A stretch of 64,000 nt of DNA, taken from NCBI GenBank assembly GCA_964545475.1, contig CAZJGG010000005.1:7384-71383 (forward strand). The letters are read 5' to 3'. Source of the stretch: CAZJGG01 sp964545475 (GTDB taxonomy: Bacteria; Bacillota; Clostridia; Lachnospirales; JAISER01). Shown piece by piece: positions 43,682-51,357 of the stretch. The notes beneath the pieces were generated by a model. That model did no database searches, was not told where the DNA came from, and saw nothing but the letters and a program-made list of their open reading frames with translations. The position numbers and the translations under genes are program-made. The stretch's first letter is position 1. Each line of letters begins with the position of its first letter.

Positions 43682-43793
43682 ATGCCAAACATCTTGCCAG
43701 TCCGCTTGCAAAACATCTTGCACAGTTGCTAACCAAAGCTGCGAAAACCAAATATTAAAAAATAAAACAAGAAATGCACAAGTAAAACAATGA
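43623..43793 (+). CDS. scfA: SCIFF ranthipeptide precursor (six cysteines in forty-five residues)
   Basis: A 56-aa peptide too short for usual gene calling. It opens MKHIKTLRTELKM and carries the SCIFF core with CGECQTSCQSACKTSC and NQSCEN; the six cysteines are at 18, 21, 25, 29, 33 and 40. SD GAGGAGG (43607-43613) lies 9 nt upstream. The family is a substrate for radical-SAM thioether formation and is nearly universal in Clostridia. Odd points: a 59-nt overlap with the ABC ATPase gene, and a 14-residue basic tail after the usual end near CEN. An ATGA overlap joins it to the maturase. Confidence 0.95.
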   Translation: MKHIKTLRTELKMHTGGCGECQTSCQSACKTSCTVANQSCENQILKNKTRNAQVKQ

Positions 43794-45139
43794 TACATTT
43801 ATACAAAATGAACGGGCTAAATATCGTTATGGATGTTAACAGCGGCGCTATACATAATGTAGACGGTTTAGCCTATGATATAATTGATTATATTAATAAA
43901 AACCACAAGAATATTAAAGAAGCTAGCTTAATTAATGAGCTGGCTTCTGTTTTGAATTGCCCTCGGGAAGAAGTTGCAGAAGCGGTTGAAGAATTAAAAG
44001 AACTTTGGGAAAGCGGAATTTTGTTTAGCCCACAGCCGGAATACAATTATAAAGAGAGAAAGCCGGTTGTAAAAGCACTTTGCCTGCATATCGCTCACGA
44101 CTGCAATTTAAGATGCACATACTGTTTTGCAGGGGACGGAGAATATAAAGGTAAAAAGGAACATATGTCCTTAGAAGTCGGAAAAGCCGCAATTAATTTT
44201 TTAATAAAAAATTCCGGCGGAAGAAAACAGCTTGAAGTGGACTTTTTCGGAGGAGAACCTTTATTAAACTTTGATGTAGTTAAACAAATTGTAAGTTATG
44301 GAAATAAACAGGCAGAAATTTGTGATAAAGTTATACGTTTTACAATAACAACAAATGGGCTTTTGTTAGATGATGATAAAGCAGATTTTATAAACAGCAA
44401 TATGTCTAACGTTGTTTTAAGCCTAGACGGCAGAAAAGAAGTTAATGATAAATTCAGAAAAACAGCAGGGGGAAACGGTTCTTACGACGTTATTTTGCCA
44501 AAATTCTTAGACCTTGTTAATAAAAGAGGAAATAAGGATTATTACGTTAGAGGAACGTTTACAAGAGAAAATCTTGATTTTTGTGAAGATGTTTTCCATT
44601 TATACAATGCCGGTTTTCAGCATGTTTCCGTAGAGCCTGTGGTAGGCGAAAAAGACGTAAACTATACAATAAAAGAAGAAGACTTACCTAAAATATACGA
44701 GGAATATGAAAAGCTTGCGGTTAAGCTGCTTATTGATGACGAAAGACCGAATTTCTTCCATTTTAACATAGACTTGCAAAGCGGACCATGCCTTTCTAAA
44801 AGAGTTTCCGGATGTGGTTGTGGTGTTGAATATTTGGCTGTTACACCAACGGGAGAGCTTTTTCCATGCCACCAGTTTGTGGGTGAGGAGAAATTTAAGC
44901 TTGGAAACGTTTTTGATGGTGAGGTTAACAGACAAATTACTGAGGAATTTGAAAAAACTAATGTTTTCACCAAAGAAAAATGTCAATCATGTTTTGCAAA
45001 ATATTTTTGCAGTGGTGGATGTTTTGCGAATTCGTATTTTACCAACGGCGACATTAATGACCCATGTGATATTGCCTGCAATTTGCAGAAAAAACGGGTA
45101 GAATGCGCAATTATGATGAAAGCATATGAATATTTATAA
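43790..45139 (+). CDS. scfB: SCIFF maturase, radical SAM/SPASM protein
   Basis: Installs thioether crosslinks in SCIFF, 449 aa. A PqqD-like peptide-recognition domain (about 1-90) is followed by the radical SAM barrel, whose iron-sulfur cysteines are C105, C109 and C112 (CNLRCTYC). The C-terminal SPASM-type region is rich in cysteines (GCGCGVEYLAVTPTGELFPC, KCQSCFAKYFCSGGC, NDPCDIAC) for two auxiliary clusters. The start overlaps the SCIFF stop (ATGA), so translation is probably coupled. Confidence 0.95.
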   Translation: MIHLYKMNGLNIVMDVNSGAIHNVDGLAYDIIDYINKNHKNIKEASLINELASVLNCPREEVAEAVEELKELWESGILFSPQPEYNYKERKPVVKALCLHIAHDCNLRCTYCFAGDGEYKGKKEHMSLEVGKAAINFLIKNSGGRKQLEVDFFGGEPLLNFDVVKQIVSYGNKQAEICDKVIRFTITTNGLLLDDDKADFINSNMSNVVLSLDGRKEVNDKFRKTAGGNGSYDVILPKFLDLVNKRGNKDYYVRGTFTRENLDFCEDVFHLYNAGFQHVSVEPVVGEKDVNYTIKEEDLPKIYEEYEKLAVKLLIDDERPNFFHFNIDLQSGPCLSKRVSGCGCGVEYLAVTPTGELFPCHQFVGEEKFKLGNVFDGEVNRQITEEFEKTNVFTKEKCQSCFAKYFCSGGCFANSYFTNGDINDPCDIACNLQKKRVECAIMMKAYEYL

Positions 45140-45149
45140 AAATTTTGGC

Positions 45150-45200
45150 GCACATATATGTGCGCCCCACAGGCTGTCGACAATCCTTGTCGGTCATCTG
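45150..45200. repeat. Short inverted-repeat element, GTAGGG-family relative
   Basis: GGCGCACATATATGTGCGCC is a perfect palindrome followed by CCAC and AGGCTGTCGACAATCCTTGT. The second module matches the start of the tandem array at 37999 (AGGCTGTCGACAATTTTTGT), so it is a dispersed copy. Confidence 0.65.
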
Positions 45201-45207
45201 TCTATAA

Positions 45208-45242
45208 TAAAAGGCTTTCGGCTTTGAGCCGAAAGCCTTTTA
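45208..45242. terminator. Bidirectional terminator between scfB and the ACT gene
   Basis: A 15-bp perfect stem, AAAAGGCTTTCGGCT with AGCCGAAAGCCTTTT around TTG. It serves two convergent operons. Confidence 0.9.
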
Positions 45243-45267
45243 TTGAAAATAGCATAAAGAGAATCTA

Positions 45268-45711
45268 TTAAAACTCATTAAGTCTGCTTATAACGCTAGA
45301 GTCTATAATTTTTATGTTGGCTTGTCTTATGCGTTCAAGAGCATTTTCTTGGTCTGCAAGGCGCAAAATAACCATTGCGTCGTGCTCTTTGGAACGGCTT
45401 GTAAAGGCATACATATATTCGATGGAAACGCCGACTTTTGTGATTTCAGTAAGAACATTATGTAAGCTGCCTGGCGTATGTTCCAGTGCAACTGCAATAA
45501 CATCGGAAACGATAACCGTAAGCCCTCGTTTTTTTAAGGCTTCTTTTGCGGCCCTGGCATCCTCAACAATTAAGCGGACAATACCGAAATCAGTTGAATC
45601 TGCTAAACTTAAAGCATGAAGGTTAATTTCGTCTTCCGCAAAGTACCCGGTAATTTCTGCAAGACGCCCTGGGACGTTTTCAACAAAAATTGACAACTGC
45701 TTTAATAACAT
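45268..45711 (-). CDS. Tandem ACT-domain protein
   Basis: A 147-aa protein made of two ACT domains: QLSIFVENVPGRLAEITGYF (about 4-23) opens the first and VALEHTPGSLHNVLTEITKV (about 74-93) the second. Such proteins commonly accompany phenylacetate-CoA ligase in anaerobes and are thought to sense an amino acid. It lies 10 nt after paaK on the same strand, so it is an operon partner. The ligand is not predictable. Confidence 0.9.
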   Translation of the reverse strand: MLLKQLSIFVENVPGRLAEITGYFAEDEINLHALSLADSTDFGIVRLIVEDARAAKEALKKRGLTVIVSDVIAVALEHTPGSLHNVLTEITKVGVSIEYMYAFTSRSKEHDAMVILRLADQENALERIRQANIKIIDSSVISRLNEF

Positions 45712-45721
45712 AAAATACCCC

Positions 45722-47026
45722 CTAAATTTTTCTTAAATCAATTACTCTTTTAGCTTTTCCTTCGCTTCTTTGAATTGATTTGTGTTCAACAAGCTTAACC
45801 TTGCAGGAAACCCCTAAAACGCTTTCAATCTGGTCTTTTATTTTGCTTTCAAGGCTTTCAAGACCTTTAATGTTATCTGCGAACATATCTTCAGACATTT
45901 CAATTTCTACTGTCATAATATCTAAATTATGTATTCTGTCTACAATAATTTGATAATGAGGGGATGTTTCACCAACTGCAAGAAGAACGCTTTCAATTTG
46001 CGACGGAAATACGTTAACCCCGCGGATTATAAGCATATCGTCGCTTCTGCCTGTAGGTTTGGTCATTCTTGCATGGTAACGTCCGCATTCACACTTTTCG
46101 TAATGTAAGGAGCTTAAATCTTTAGTGCGGTATCTTATAAGAGGAAAGCCCTCTTTTGTAATTGTTGTAAAAACAATTTCTCCTGTAGAACCTTCCGGCA
46201 ATACTTCGCCTGTAACAGGGTCGATTATTTCAGCTATGTAACAGTCTTCCCAAATATGCAGCCCGTTCTGATAACGGCACTCTTGAGAAACGCTTGGTCC
46301 CATGATTTCGCTTAAACCGTAAAGGTCAAATGCTTTTATGCCAAGGCCTGCTTCAATTTCTTTACGCATATTTTCGCTCCAAGGTTCAGCTCCAAAAACA
46401 CCTGCTTGAAGTTTTAAATCTTCTTTTTTAACTCCCATTTCCCTCATTGTTTCCCCAATAAAAAGTGCATACGATGGTGTGCAGCAAAGGAGTGTAGTCT
46501 CAAAATCTATCATCATATTTATTTGTCTCTGGGTATTGCCTGTTGAAGCTGGGATTGTAACAGCTCCAAGTTTTTCGGCGCCGTAATGTGTGCCTAAACC
46601 TCCAGTAAACAAACCGTATCCGTAACAAACTTGAATGCGAGAATTCCTGTCTGCTCCTGTCATAACAAAACAACGAGCCATGCATTCAGACCATATGTCA
46701 AGATCACGCGTTGTATAACCCACAACGGTTTGCTTACCTGTTGTACCGCTGGAGGCGTGGATTCTAACAATTTCTTCCATTGGTGAGGCAAACATGCCGA
46801 AAGGGTATGTGTCTCGTAAGTCCGTTTTTGTTGTAAACGGCAAATGCTTAATGTCTTCAAGATTTTTAATGTCCCCAGGCATAATACCTTTTTCTTGCAT
46901 TTTGTTTCTGTAATGGGGTACGTTAGAGTACACCCTGTCTACAATAGTGTGAAGCCTGTCCGTCTGAAGTTCTCTTAACTTTTCTCTGTTAAGAAGCTCA
47001 ATAGACTCATTCCAATACCGTTCCAT
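45722..47026 (-). CDS. paaK: Phenylacetate-CoA ligase
   Basis: Adenylate-forming CoA ligase, 434 aa. The ATP-binding motif is ASSGTTGKQTVVGYT, and YGLSEIMGPSVSQEC and TGRSDDMLIIRGVNVFPSQIE follow, all characteristic of PaaK. In anaerobes it often accompanies indolepyruvate ferredoxin oxidoreductase (iorAB) and activates aryl acetates. iorAB is not in this window. Here it sits where dnaA is often found upstream of rpmH. Confidence 0.92.
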   Translation of the reverse strand: MERYWNESIELLNREKLRELQTDRLHTIVDRVYSNVPHYRNKMQEKGIMPGDIKNLEDIKHLPFTTKTDLRDTYPFGMFASPMEEIVRIHASSGTTGKQTVVGYTTRDLDIWSECMARCFVMTGADRNSRIQVCYGYGLFTGGLGTHYGAEKLGAVTIPASTGNTQRQINMMIDFETTLLCCTPSYALFIGETMREMGVKKEDLKLQAGVFGAEPWSENMRKEIEAGLGIKAFDLYGLSEIMGPSVSQECRYQNGLHIWEDCYIAEIIDPVTGEVLPEGSTGEIVFTTITKEGFPLIRYRTKDLSSLHYEKCECGRYHARMTKPTGRSDDMLIIRGVNVFPSQIESVLLAVGETSPHYQIIVDRIHNLDIMTVEIEMSEDMFADNIKGLESLESKIKDQIESVLGVSCKVKLVEHKSIQRSEGKAKRVIDLRKI

Positions 47027-47147
47027 TTAAATTTTACCCCCTAGAACAATTTAATAGCTATTTAAAAGGAGTATAACATATTAAAGTGTTAAATTCCATA
47101 GTATTATTAATTTTAAAGGGTATTTATCAAAAATTTTGTTTAATAAC

Positions 47148-47176
47148 TTGACGGACAATGTAAATTAAACTATAAT
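47148..47176 (+). promoter_or_regulatory. Promoter of rpmH
   Basis: TTGACG (47148-47153), a 17-nt spacer and TATAAT (47171-47176), about 59 nt upstream of rpmH. Confidence 0.75.
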
Positions 47177-47234
47177 AGCATATGAATTTAATCAGAATAA
47201 ATTTTATATTATTTTATTTAAGGAGGTGCTTTTG

Positions 47235-47369
47235 GTGAAAAGAACATTCCAGCCCAAAAAAAGACAAAGAAGTAAAGAACACGGCTTTAGAAAAAGGATG
47301 TCCACAGCCAACGGCAGAAAAGTTCTGCTTAGAAGAAGAAGAAAAGGTAGAAAAGAATTGTCGGCTTAA
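47235..47369 (+). CDS. rpmH: Ribosomal protein L34
   Basis: A 44-aa very basic protein of the large ribosomal subunit. KRTFQPKKRQRSKEHGFRKR and MSTANGRKVLLRRRRKGRKE match L34 along its whole length. The start is GTG 47235 with the SD AGGAGG (47221-47226). It is the first gene of the origin-proximal cluster. Confidence 0.97.
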   Translation: MKRTFQPKKRQRSKEHGFRKRMSTANGRKVLLRRRRKGRKELSA

Positions 47370-47580
47370 ACCATTAAACTAAGGCTTTCTTGTGAAACTG
47401 TAATTCTAAACGGTTTTATGTTTTGCAAGAACTCGGTAAACGTGCGTACTTGAATGTGTACGAACGTTTGCCGGCTATGCGGAAATAAACCGCTTAGAGA
47501 ATATCTTTTGCAAAAAGTCTATCGATAAAAGGCTGCATAGATTGTAGCCTTTTAATAATATTTGTGTTATACCTTTTAAA
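47370..47580 (+). promoter_or_regulatory. Structured spacer between rpmH and rnpA
   Basis: A 220-nt non-coding spacer. A long stem pairs 47434-47449 with 47458-47473 (CGGTAAACGTGCGTAC side), GCGG/CCGC follows, and a terminator-like stem AAAAGGCT (47527-47534)/AGCCTTTT (47546-47553) ends the region. It may be an attenuator that sets rpmH above rnpA, or a small RNA. I see no named family. Confidence 0.5.
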
Positions 47581-47592
47581 GGATTGAAAAGT

Positions 47593-47931
47593 TTGAAATT
47601 CACAGTTTCGTTAAAAAAGAACGCTCAATTTAGGAGCATTTATAACAGAGGAAAGTCTATTGCTAATAAAACTCTTGTTATGTATATTGTTAGAAACAAT
47701 GAAGATGAAAACCGTCTCGGCGTTACCGTTTCCAAAAAAGTTGGAAAAGCTGTTATAAGAAATAAAGTTAGGCGGCGTATTAAAGAAAGCTATCGTTCGC
47801 TTGAATTAAATATTAAAAAAGGCTATGATATAATTATTATTGCAAGGATTTCTTGCAAGGAATCAACTTATTCGGAAGTTTTAAGTGCGGTAAAGCATTT
47901 GCTAAAAAAGCATGATTTGTTTGTACAATAA
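47593..47931 (+). CDS. rnpA: Ribonuclease P protein component
   Basis: Protein subunit for tRNA 5' processing, 112 aa. KFTVSLKKNAQFRSIYNRGK is the N-terminus, and the RNR-type motif is IRNKVRRRIKESYR. I prefer TTG 47593 over the in-frame TTG 47584 because the family begins at this KFTV and AAAGGA then lies 10 nt upstream. The yidD gene follows after 17 nt. Confidence 0.95.
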   Translation: MKFTVSLKKNAQFRSIYNRGKSIANKTLVMYIVRNNEDENRLGVTVSKKVGKAVIRNKVRRRIKESYRSLELNIKKGYDIIIIARISCKESTYSEVLSAVKHLLKKHDLFVQ

Positions 47932-47948
47932 AGACTGAGGCTATAATT

Positions 47949-48158
47949 ATGAAGCAAATTTTACTTTCATTATTAAAGTTTTATAAAAAGTTTATTTCGC
48001 CGTTTTTGCCGCCGTCGTGCCGCTTTTATCCGACTTGCTCTGACTATTGCTATGCAGCCATAGTTAAGCATGGCGTAATAAAGGGGCTAGTTCTTGGGGC
48101 TTACAGGCTTTTACGGTGTAACCCATTTTGCAGGGGCGGATACGACCCTGTTCCTTAG
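47949..48158 (+). CDS. yidD: Membrane protein insertion efficiency factor YidD
   Basis: A 69-aa protein with the complete YidD pattern: YKKFISPFLPPSCRFYPTCS, a central amphipathic stretch GLVLGAYRLLRCNPF and the C-terminal GGYDPVP. It assists membrane protein insertion together with YidC, whose gene is next. Confidence 0.96.
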   Translation: MKQILLSLLKFYKKFISPFLPPSCRFYPTCSDYCYAAIVKHGVIKGLVLGAYRLLRCNPFCRGGYDPVP

Positions 48159-48209
48159 AGCCGTTTTGGTTTTATATTTATCCTTAATTAAACATAGGAG
48201 GAAAATAAG

Positions 48210-49331
48210 TTGTTCACTTCGCCTTTAATTTCAACGATTGTAATGCTTTCAAAGCAAATCCTGAGGAAAGACCCGGGCAATATTGTTGGGCCCATTGCGA
48301 AATTTTTAGGATATATTATTGACGCTCTTTTTAATTTGGTTTCCCAAATTTCTATTAGTAATTCTCTTGGGTTTTCAATAATTTTATTAACTATTGCAAC
48401 AAGGTTTATAATGCTTCCTCTTGCTGTTGGCCAGCAGAAATCTATGTCAAACATGCAAAAAGTTCAGCCTCTTATAGAAAAAATAAAGAAAAAATATGAA
48501 AACAAAAAAGATGCAGAATCACAACAAAAAATGAACGCAGAGATTCAAAAGCTTTATCAAGAGCATAAAATTAATCCGTTAATGGGTTGTTTACCTCTTC
48601 TTATACAAATGCCCATATTTTTCGCTTTAAGTGATATTATGCAGCGTTCATATAAATATATTGGAAGAATTGGAGATTTATATTATAAATCCCAGGATTC
48701 TATTGCAAATGTAATTGTCGGAGCAAAAGAAACGCTTGGTGTTGAAAAATATGTTGAAATTTTACGTCCGTTAACCCTTCCAAAAATTCCAGAAAACATG
48801 ATGAAATTAAAAGAATGGGATATTGCACAACCAGATATTATGGCAGAGTTTATTAATCGTTTTTCAATAGCGGATTGGAATTCTCTTATTGCACAAATGC
48901 CTGAACAGACTGTTAATTCTTTACAGACATTATTGGAGCAAAAAAATAAAATAGAAGTATTTTTCGGTATTGATTTGTTGCAGAACGCAATGGAATTGTC
49001 CGGCGGTTTTTCAAATATTTTCGCCAATATGTGGCCAGGCGTGTTAATACCTATTTTTGCAATAATTACGACATATTTGTCAACGCTTATAATGAATAAG
49101 CAATCTACGTCTACAGACGAAAATGCTAAAATGCAACAGAAAATGATGCTTTATGTTATGCCGATTGTTTTCGGCGGTATGACGGCGACTTTCCCTGCCG
49201 GCGTTGGTTTGTACTGGATAACCTCAACTGTTTTCCAGATAGGACAGCAATTTATACTTCATAAATATTTTTTCAAAGATTCAAAACAACCGACTAAGGA
49301 GAACACTCCTATTACTGTGAAGAAGAAGTAA
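48210..49331 (+). CDS. yidC: Membrane protein insertase YidC
   Basis: Oxa1/YidC insertase, 373 aa. The core begins SLGFSIILLTIATRFIMLPL with the conserved hydrophilic-groove Arg, then the cytoplasmic coiled coil (about 85-115) and NPLMGCLPLLIQMPIFFALS. The last helices include LYWITSTVFQIGQQFILHKY. A long extracytoplasmic insert (about 150-265) precedes the final helices. No lipoprotein cysteine is present, unlike Bacillus SpoIIIJ. The start is TTG 48210 behind AGGAGG. Confidence 0.94.
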   Translation: MFTSPLISTIVMLSKQILRKDPGNIVGPIAKFLGYIIDALFNLVSQISISNSLGFSIILLTIATRFIMLPLAVGQQKSMSNMQKVQPLIEKIKKKYENKKDAESQQKMNAEIQKLYQEHKINPLMGCLPLLIQMPIFFALSDIMQRSYKYIGRIGDLYYKSQDSIANVIVGAKETLGVEKYVEILRPLTLPKIPENMMKLKEWDIAQPDIMAEFINRFSIADWNSLIAQMPEQTVNSLQTLLEQKNKIEVFFGIDLLQNAMELSGGFSNIFANMWPGVLIPIFAIITTYLSTLIMNKQSTSTDENAKMQQKMMLYVMPIVFGGMTATFPAGVGLYWITSTVFQIGQQFILHKYFFKDSKQPTKENTPITVKKK

Positions 49332-49350
49332 GTTAGAGAGGGGATTATTT

Positions 49351-49965
49351 ATGGACAGTATTGAAAAGACCGGTAAAACCGTTGATGAAGCTGTTAGCGA
49401 AGGTCTTAAAGCGTTAAATATTACAAAAGAGCAAGCGGAAATAACTATTTTGGAAGCCGGCTCTAAAGGCATATTGGGGATAGGTTCTAAACCGGCAAAA
49501 GTTTTAATAAAAGCAAAGTTTGACCCAGAGAACTGCGCCAAAAAGTTTTTAAAAGAAATAACTCTTTCAATGGGGCTTTGCGTAAACGTTGAGACAAAGC
49601 TTACTGAAAAGCAGTTATACATTAATTTAATTGGTGAAGACATAGGAGTATTAATAGGAAAAAGAGGGCAAACTCTTGACTCTCTTCAATATTTAACAAA
49701 CCTCGTTGTAAACAAAGGAAATGCGCCTTATATAAGCGTTACGCTTGATACAGAAAATTACAGAAAAAGGCGCAAAGATACATTGGAAGCTCTTGCTTAT
49801 AACTTAGCAAAAAAAGCAAAAGCGACTCGTAAAAAAGTTGTGCTGGAACCAATGAACCCATATGAAAGGCGTATAATACACGCCGCTTTACAGCACGATA
49901 AACATATAGATACTTACAGCGAGGGCAACGAGCCTTTCCGTTATGTAGTAATAATTTCTAAATAG
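49351..49965 (+). CDS. jag: RNA-binding protein Jag/KhpB
   Basis: A 204-aa protein. The Jag N-domain (about 1-50) is VEK-like EKTGKTVDEAVSEGLKALN, then a KH domain with IGKRGQTLDSLQYLTNLVVN (about 108-127), then an R3H domain with LEPMNPYERRIIHAALQ (about 165-181). It is the usual neighbour of yidC and is involved in cell envelope and RNA regulation in Firmicutes. Confidence 0.95.
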   Translation: MDSIEKTGKTVDEAVSEGLKALNITKEQAEITILEAGSKGILGIGSKPAKVLIKAKFDPENCAKKFLKEITLSMGLCVNVETKLTEKQLYINLIGEDIGVLIGKRGQTLDSLQYLTNLVVNKGNAPYISVTLDTENYRKRRKDTLEALAYNLAKKAKATRKKVVLEPMNPYERRIIHAALQHDKHIDTYSEGNEPFRYVVIISK

Positions 49966-49976
49966 GTATTGATATT

Positions 49977-51344
49977 ATGAAGGAAAAAGATACAATCGCA
50001 GCAATTTCTACGGCAGTTGGTTCTTCCGGCATTGCCATTATTAGAATTAGCGGCGCAAACTCACTAAACATTATAAATAAAATATTTAAAACAAACAAAA
50101 CGCTAACAAGCCATACAATGGTTTACGGCACGGTTTGCCAAGAAAACGGAGAAGCTGTTGACGAAGCTCTTGTTTGTTTTATGGAAAAACCACGCACTTA
50201 TACAAAAGAAGATGTTGTGGAGATAAACTGTCATGGAGGGATAAAACCGGCAACAAGCGTTTTATCCCTTGTTTTACAGCAAGGCGCAAGGCACGCAGAG
50301 CCGGGAGAATTTACGAAGCGTGCTTTTTTGAATGGGCGCATAGATTTATCCCAAGCAGAAGCCGTTATGGACGTTATTAATTCCAAAACGGAGCTTTCGC
50401 AAAAAGCGGCTCTTAACCAGCTTAAAGGAAGCCTAAAGACTGAAATTAATTCTATTAGAGCAGAAATTTTAGAGCTTATTGCAAATATTGAAGCTTCTAT
50501 TGATTACCCCGAGCATGAAATGGAATTTATGAATTTGGAGCGGGTTAATAAAAGTGCTGCTGAAATTTCAGAAAAGCTTAAAAAACTTATAAACAGTGAA
50601 AATAAAGGCAAAATTATAAAAGAAGGTATAGACACTGCAATTATCGGAAGCCCTAACGTTGGAAAATCCTCTCTGCTTAACTTTCTGTTAGACGAGGAAC
50701 GGGCCATAGTTACGGATATCGCCGGAACAACAAGAGATATTTTGCAGGAAAGCGTTTGTATTGGTGATGTTTTGTTAAAATTAACAGACACTGCCGGGAT
50801 AAGAAAAACTAGTGATGAAATCGAAAGAATAGGCGTTGAAAAATCAAGAAGGATTGCCGAAAATGCTGAGCTTATATTGTTTATGGCGGAAGCCGGAAAA
50901 GAGCTTTCATCAGAAGATATAGAAGTTTTAGAAGTTATAAGGGAAAAGAAAAAAATTATTCTTATAAATAAAAGTGACTTGGTTAGTGGTATAGATACAA
51001 AATGTTTTGAGAAATACGCCAGCTGTGATGATATAATTTTTATTTCTGTTAAGGAAAAAACCGGTATAGACAAGCTTTATGCAAAAATAAAGGATATTGC
51101 CTACGGCGGAGAACTTGAAATAAACAATGATATTTATATAAATAATTTACGGCATAAAATTTCCCTTGAAAGATGTTATAAATCCCTTAAAAGCGCAATG
51201 GATGCTATTTACTGCGGAATGGCCGAAGATTTTGTATCAATTGACTTGCAGGAGGCTTACAACGCTTTAGGAGAGATTACAGGGGAAACACTTGACGAGG
51301 ACATTGTGGACAAAATATTTTCAAATTTTTGTCTTGGGAAATGA
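49977..51344 (+). CDS. mnmE: tRNA modification GTPase MnmE
   Basis: With MnmG, modifies U34 of tRNAs, 455 aa. The N-terminal formyl-THF-binding domain begins DTIAAISTAVGSSGIAIIRI. The G domain has GSPNVGKSSLLN (G1), TDIAGTTRDI (G2), DTAGIR (G3) and NKSD (G4). The C-terminal catalytic CxGK motif is FCLGK. Spacing from jag is 11 nt. Confidence 0.97.
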   Translation: MKEKDTIAAISTAVGSSGIAIIRISGANSLNIINKIFKTNKTLTSHTMVYGTVCQENGEAVDEALVCFMEKPRTYTKEDVVEINCHGGIKPATSVLSLVLQQGARHAEPGEFTKRAFLNGRIDLSQAEAVMDVINSKTELSQKAALNQLKGSLKTEINSIRAEILELIANIEASIDYPEHEMEFMNLERVNKSAAEISEKLKKLINSENKGKIIKEGIDTAIIGSPNVGKSSLLNFLLDEERAIVTDIAGTTRDILQESVCIGDVLLKLTDTAGIRKTSDEIERIGVEKSRRIAENAELILFMAEAGKELSSEDIEVLEVIREKKKIILINKSDLVSGIDTKCFEKYASCDDIIFISVKEKTGIDKLYAKIKDIAYGGELEINNDIYINNLRHKISLERCYKSLKSAMDAIYCGMAEDFVSIDLQEAYNALGEITGETLDEDIVDKIFSNFCLGK

Positions 51345-51357
51345 GAGTTAGAGAGAT

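Noticed and set aside
45140..45207. tRNA-like folding between scfB and the ACT gene
   Set aside because: The palindromes do not form a cloverleaf and lack the T-loop consensus. They match the dispersed repeat family instead.
47040..47234. Replication origin (oriC) upstream of rpmH
   Set aside because: No cluster of DnaA boxes (TTATCCACA-like) or AT-rich unwinding region with dnaA nearby was found.
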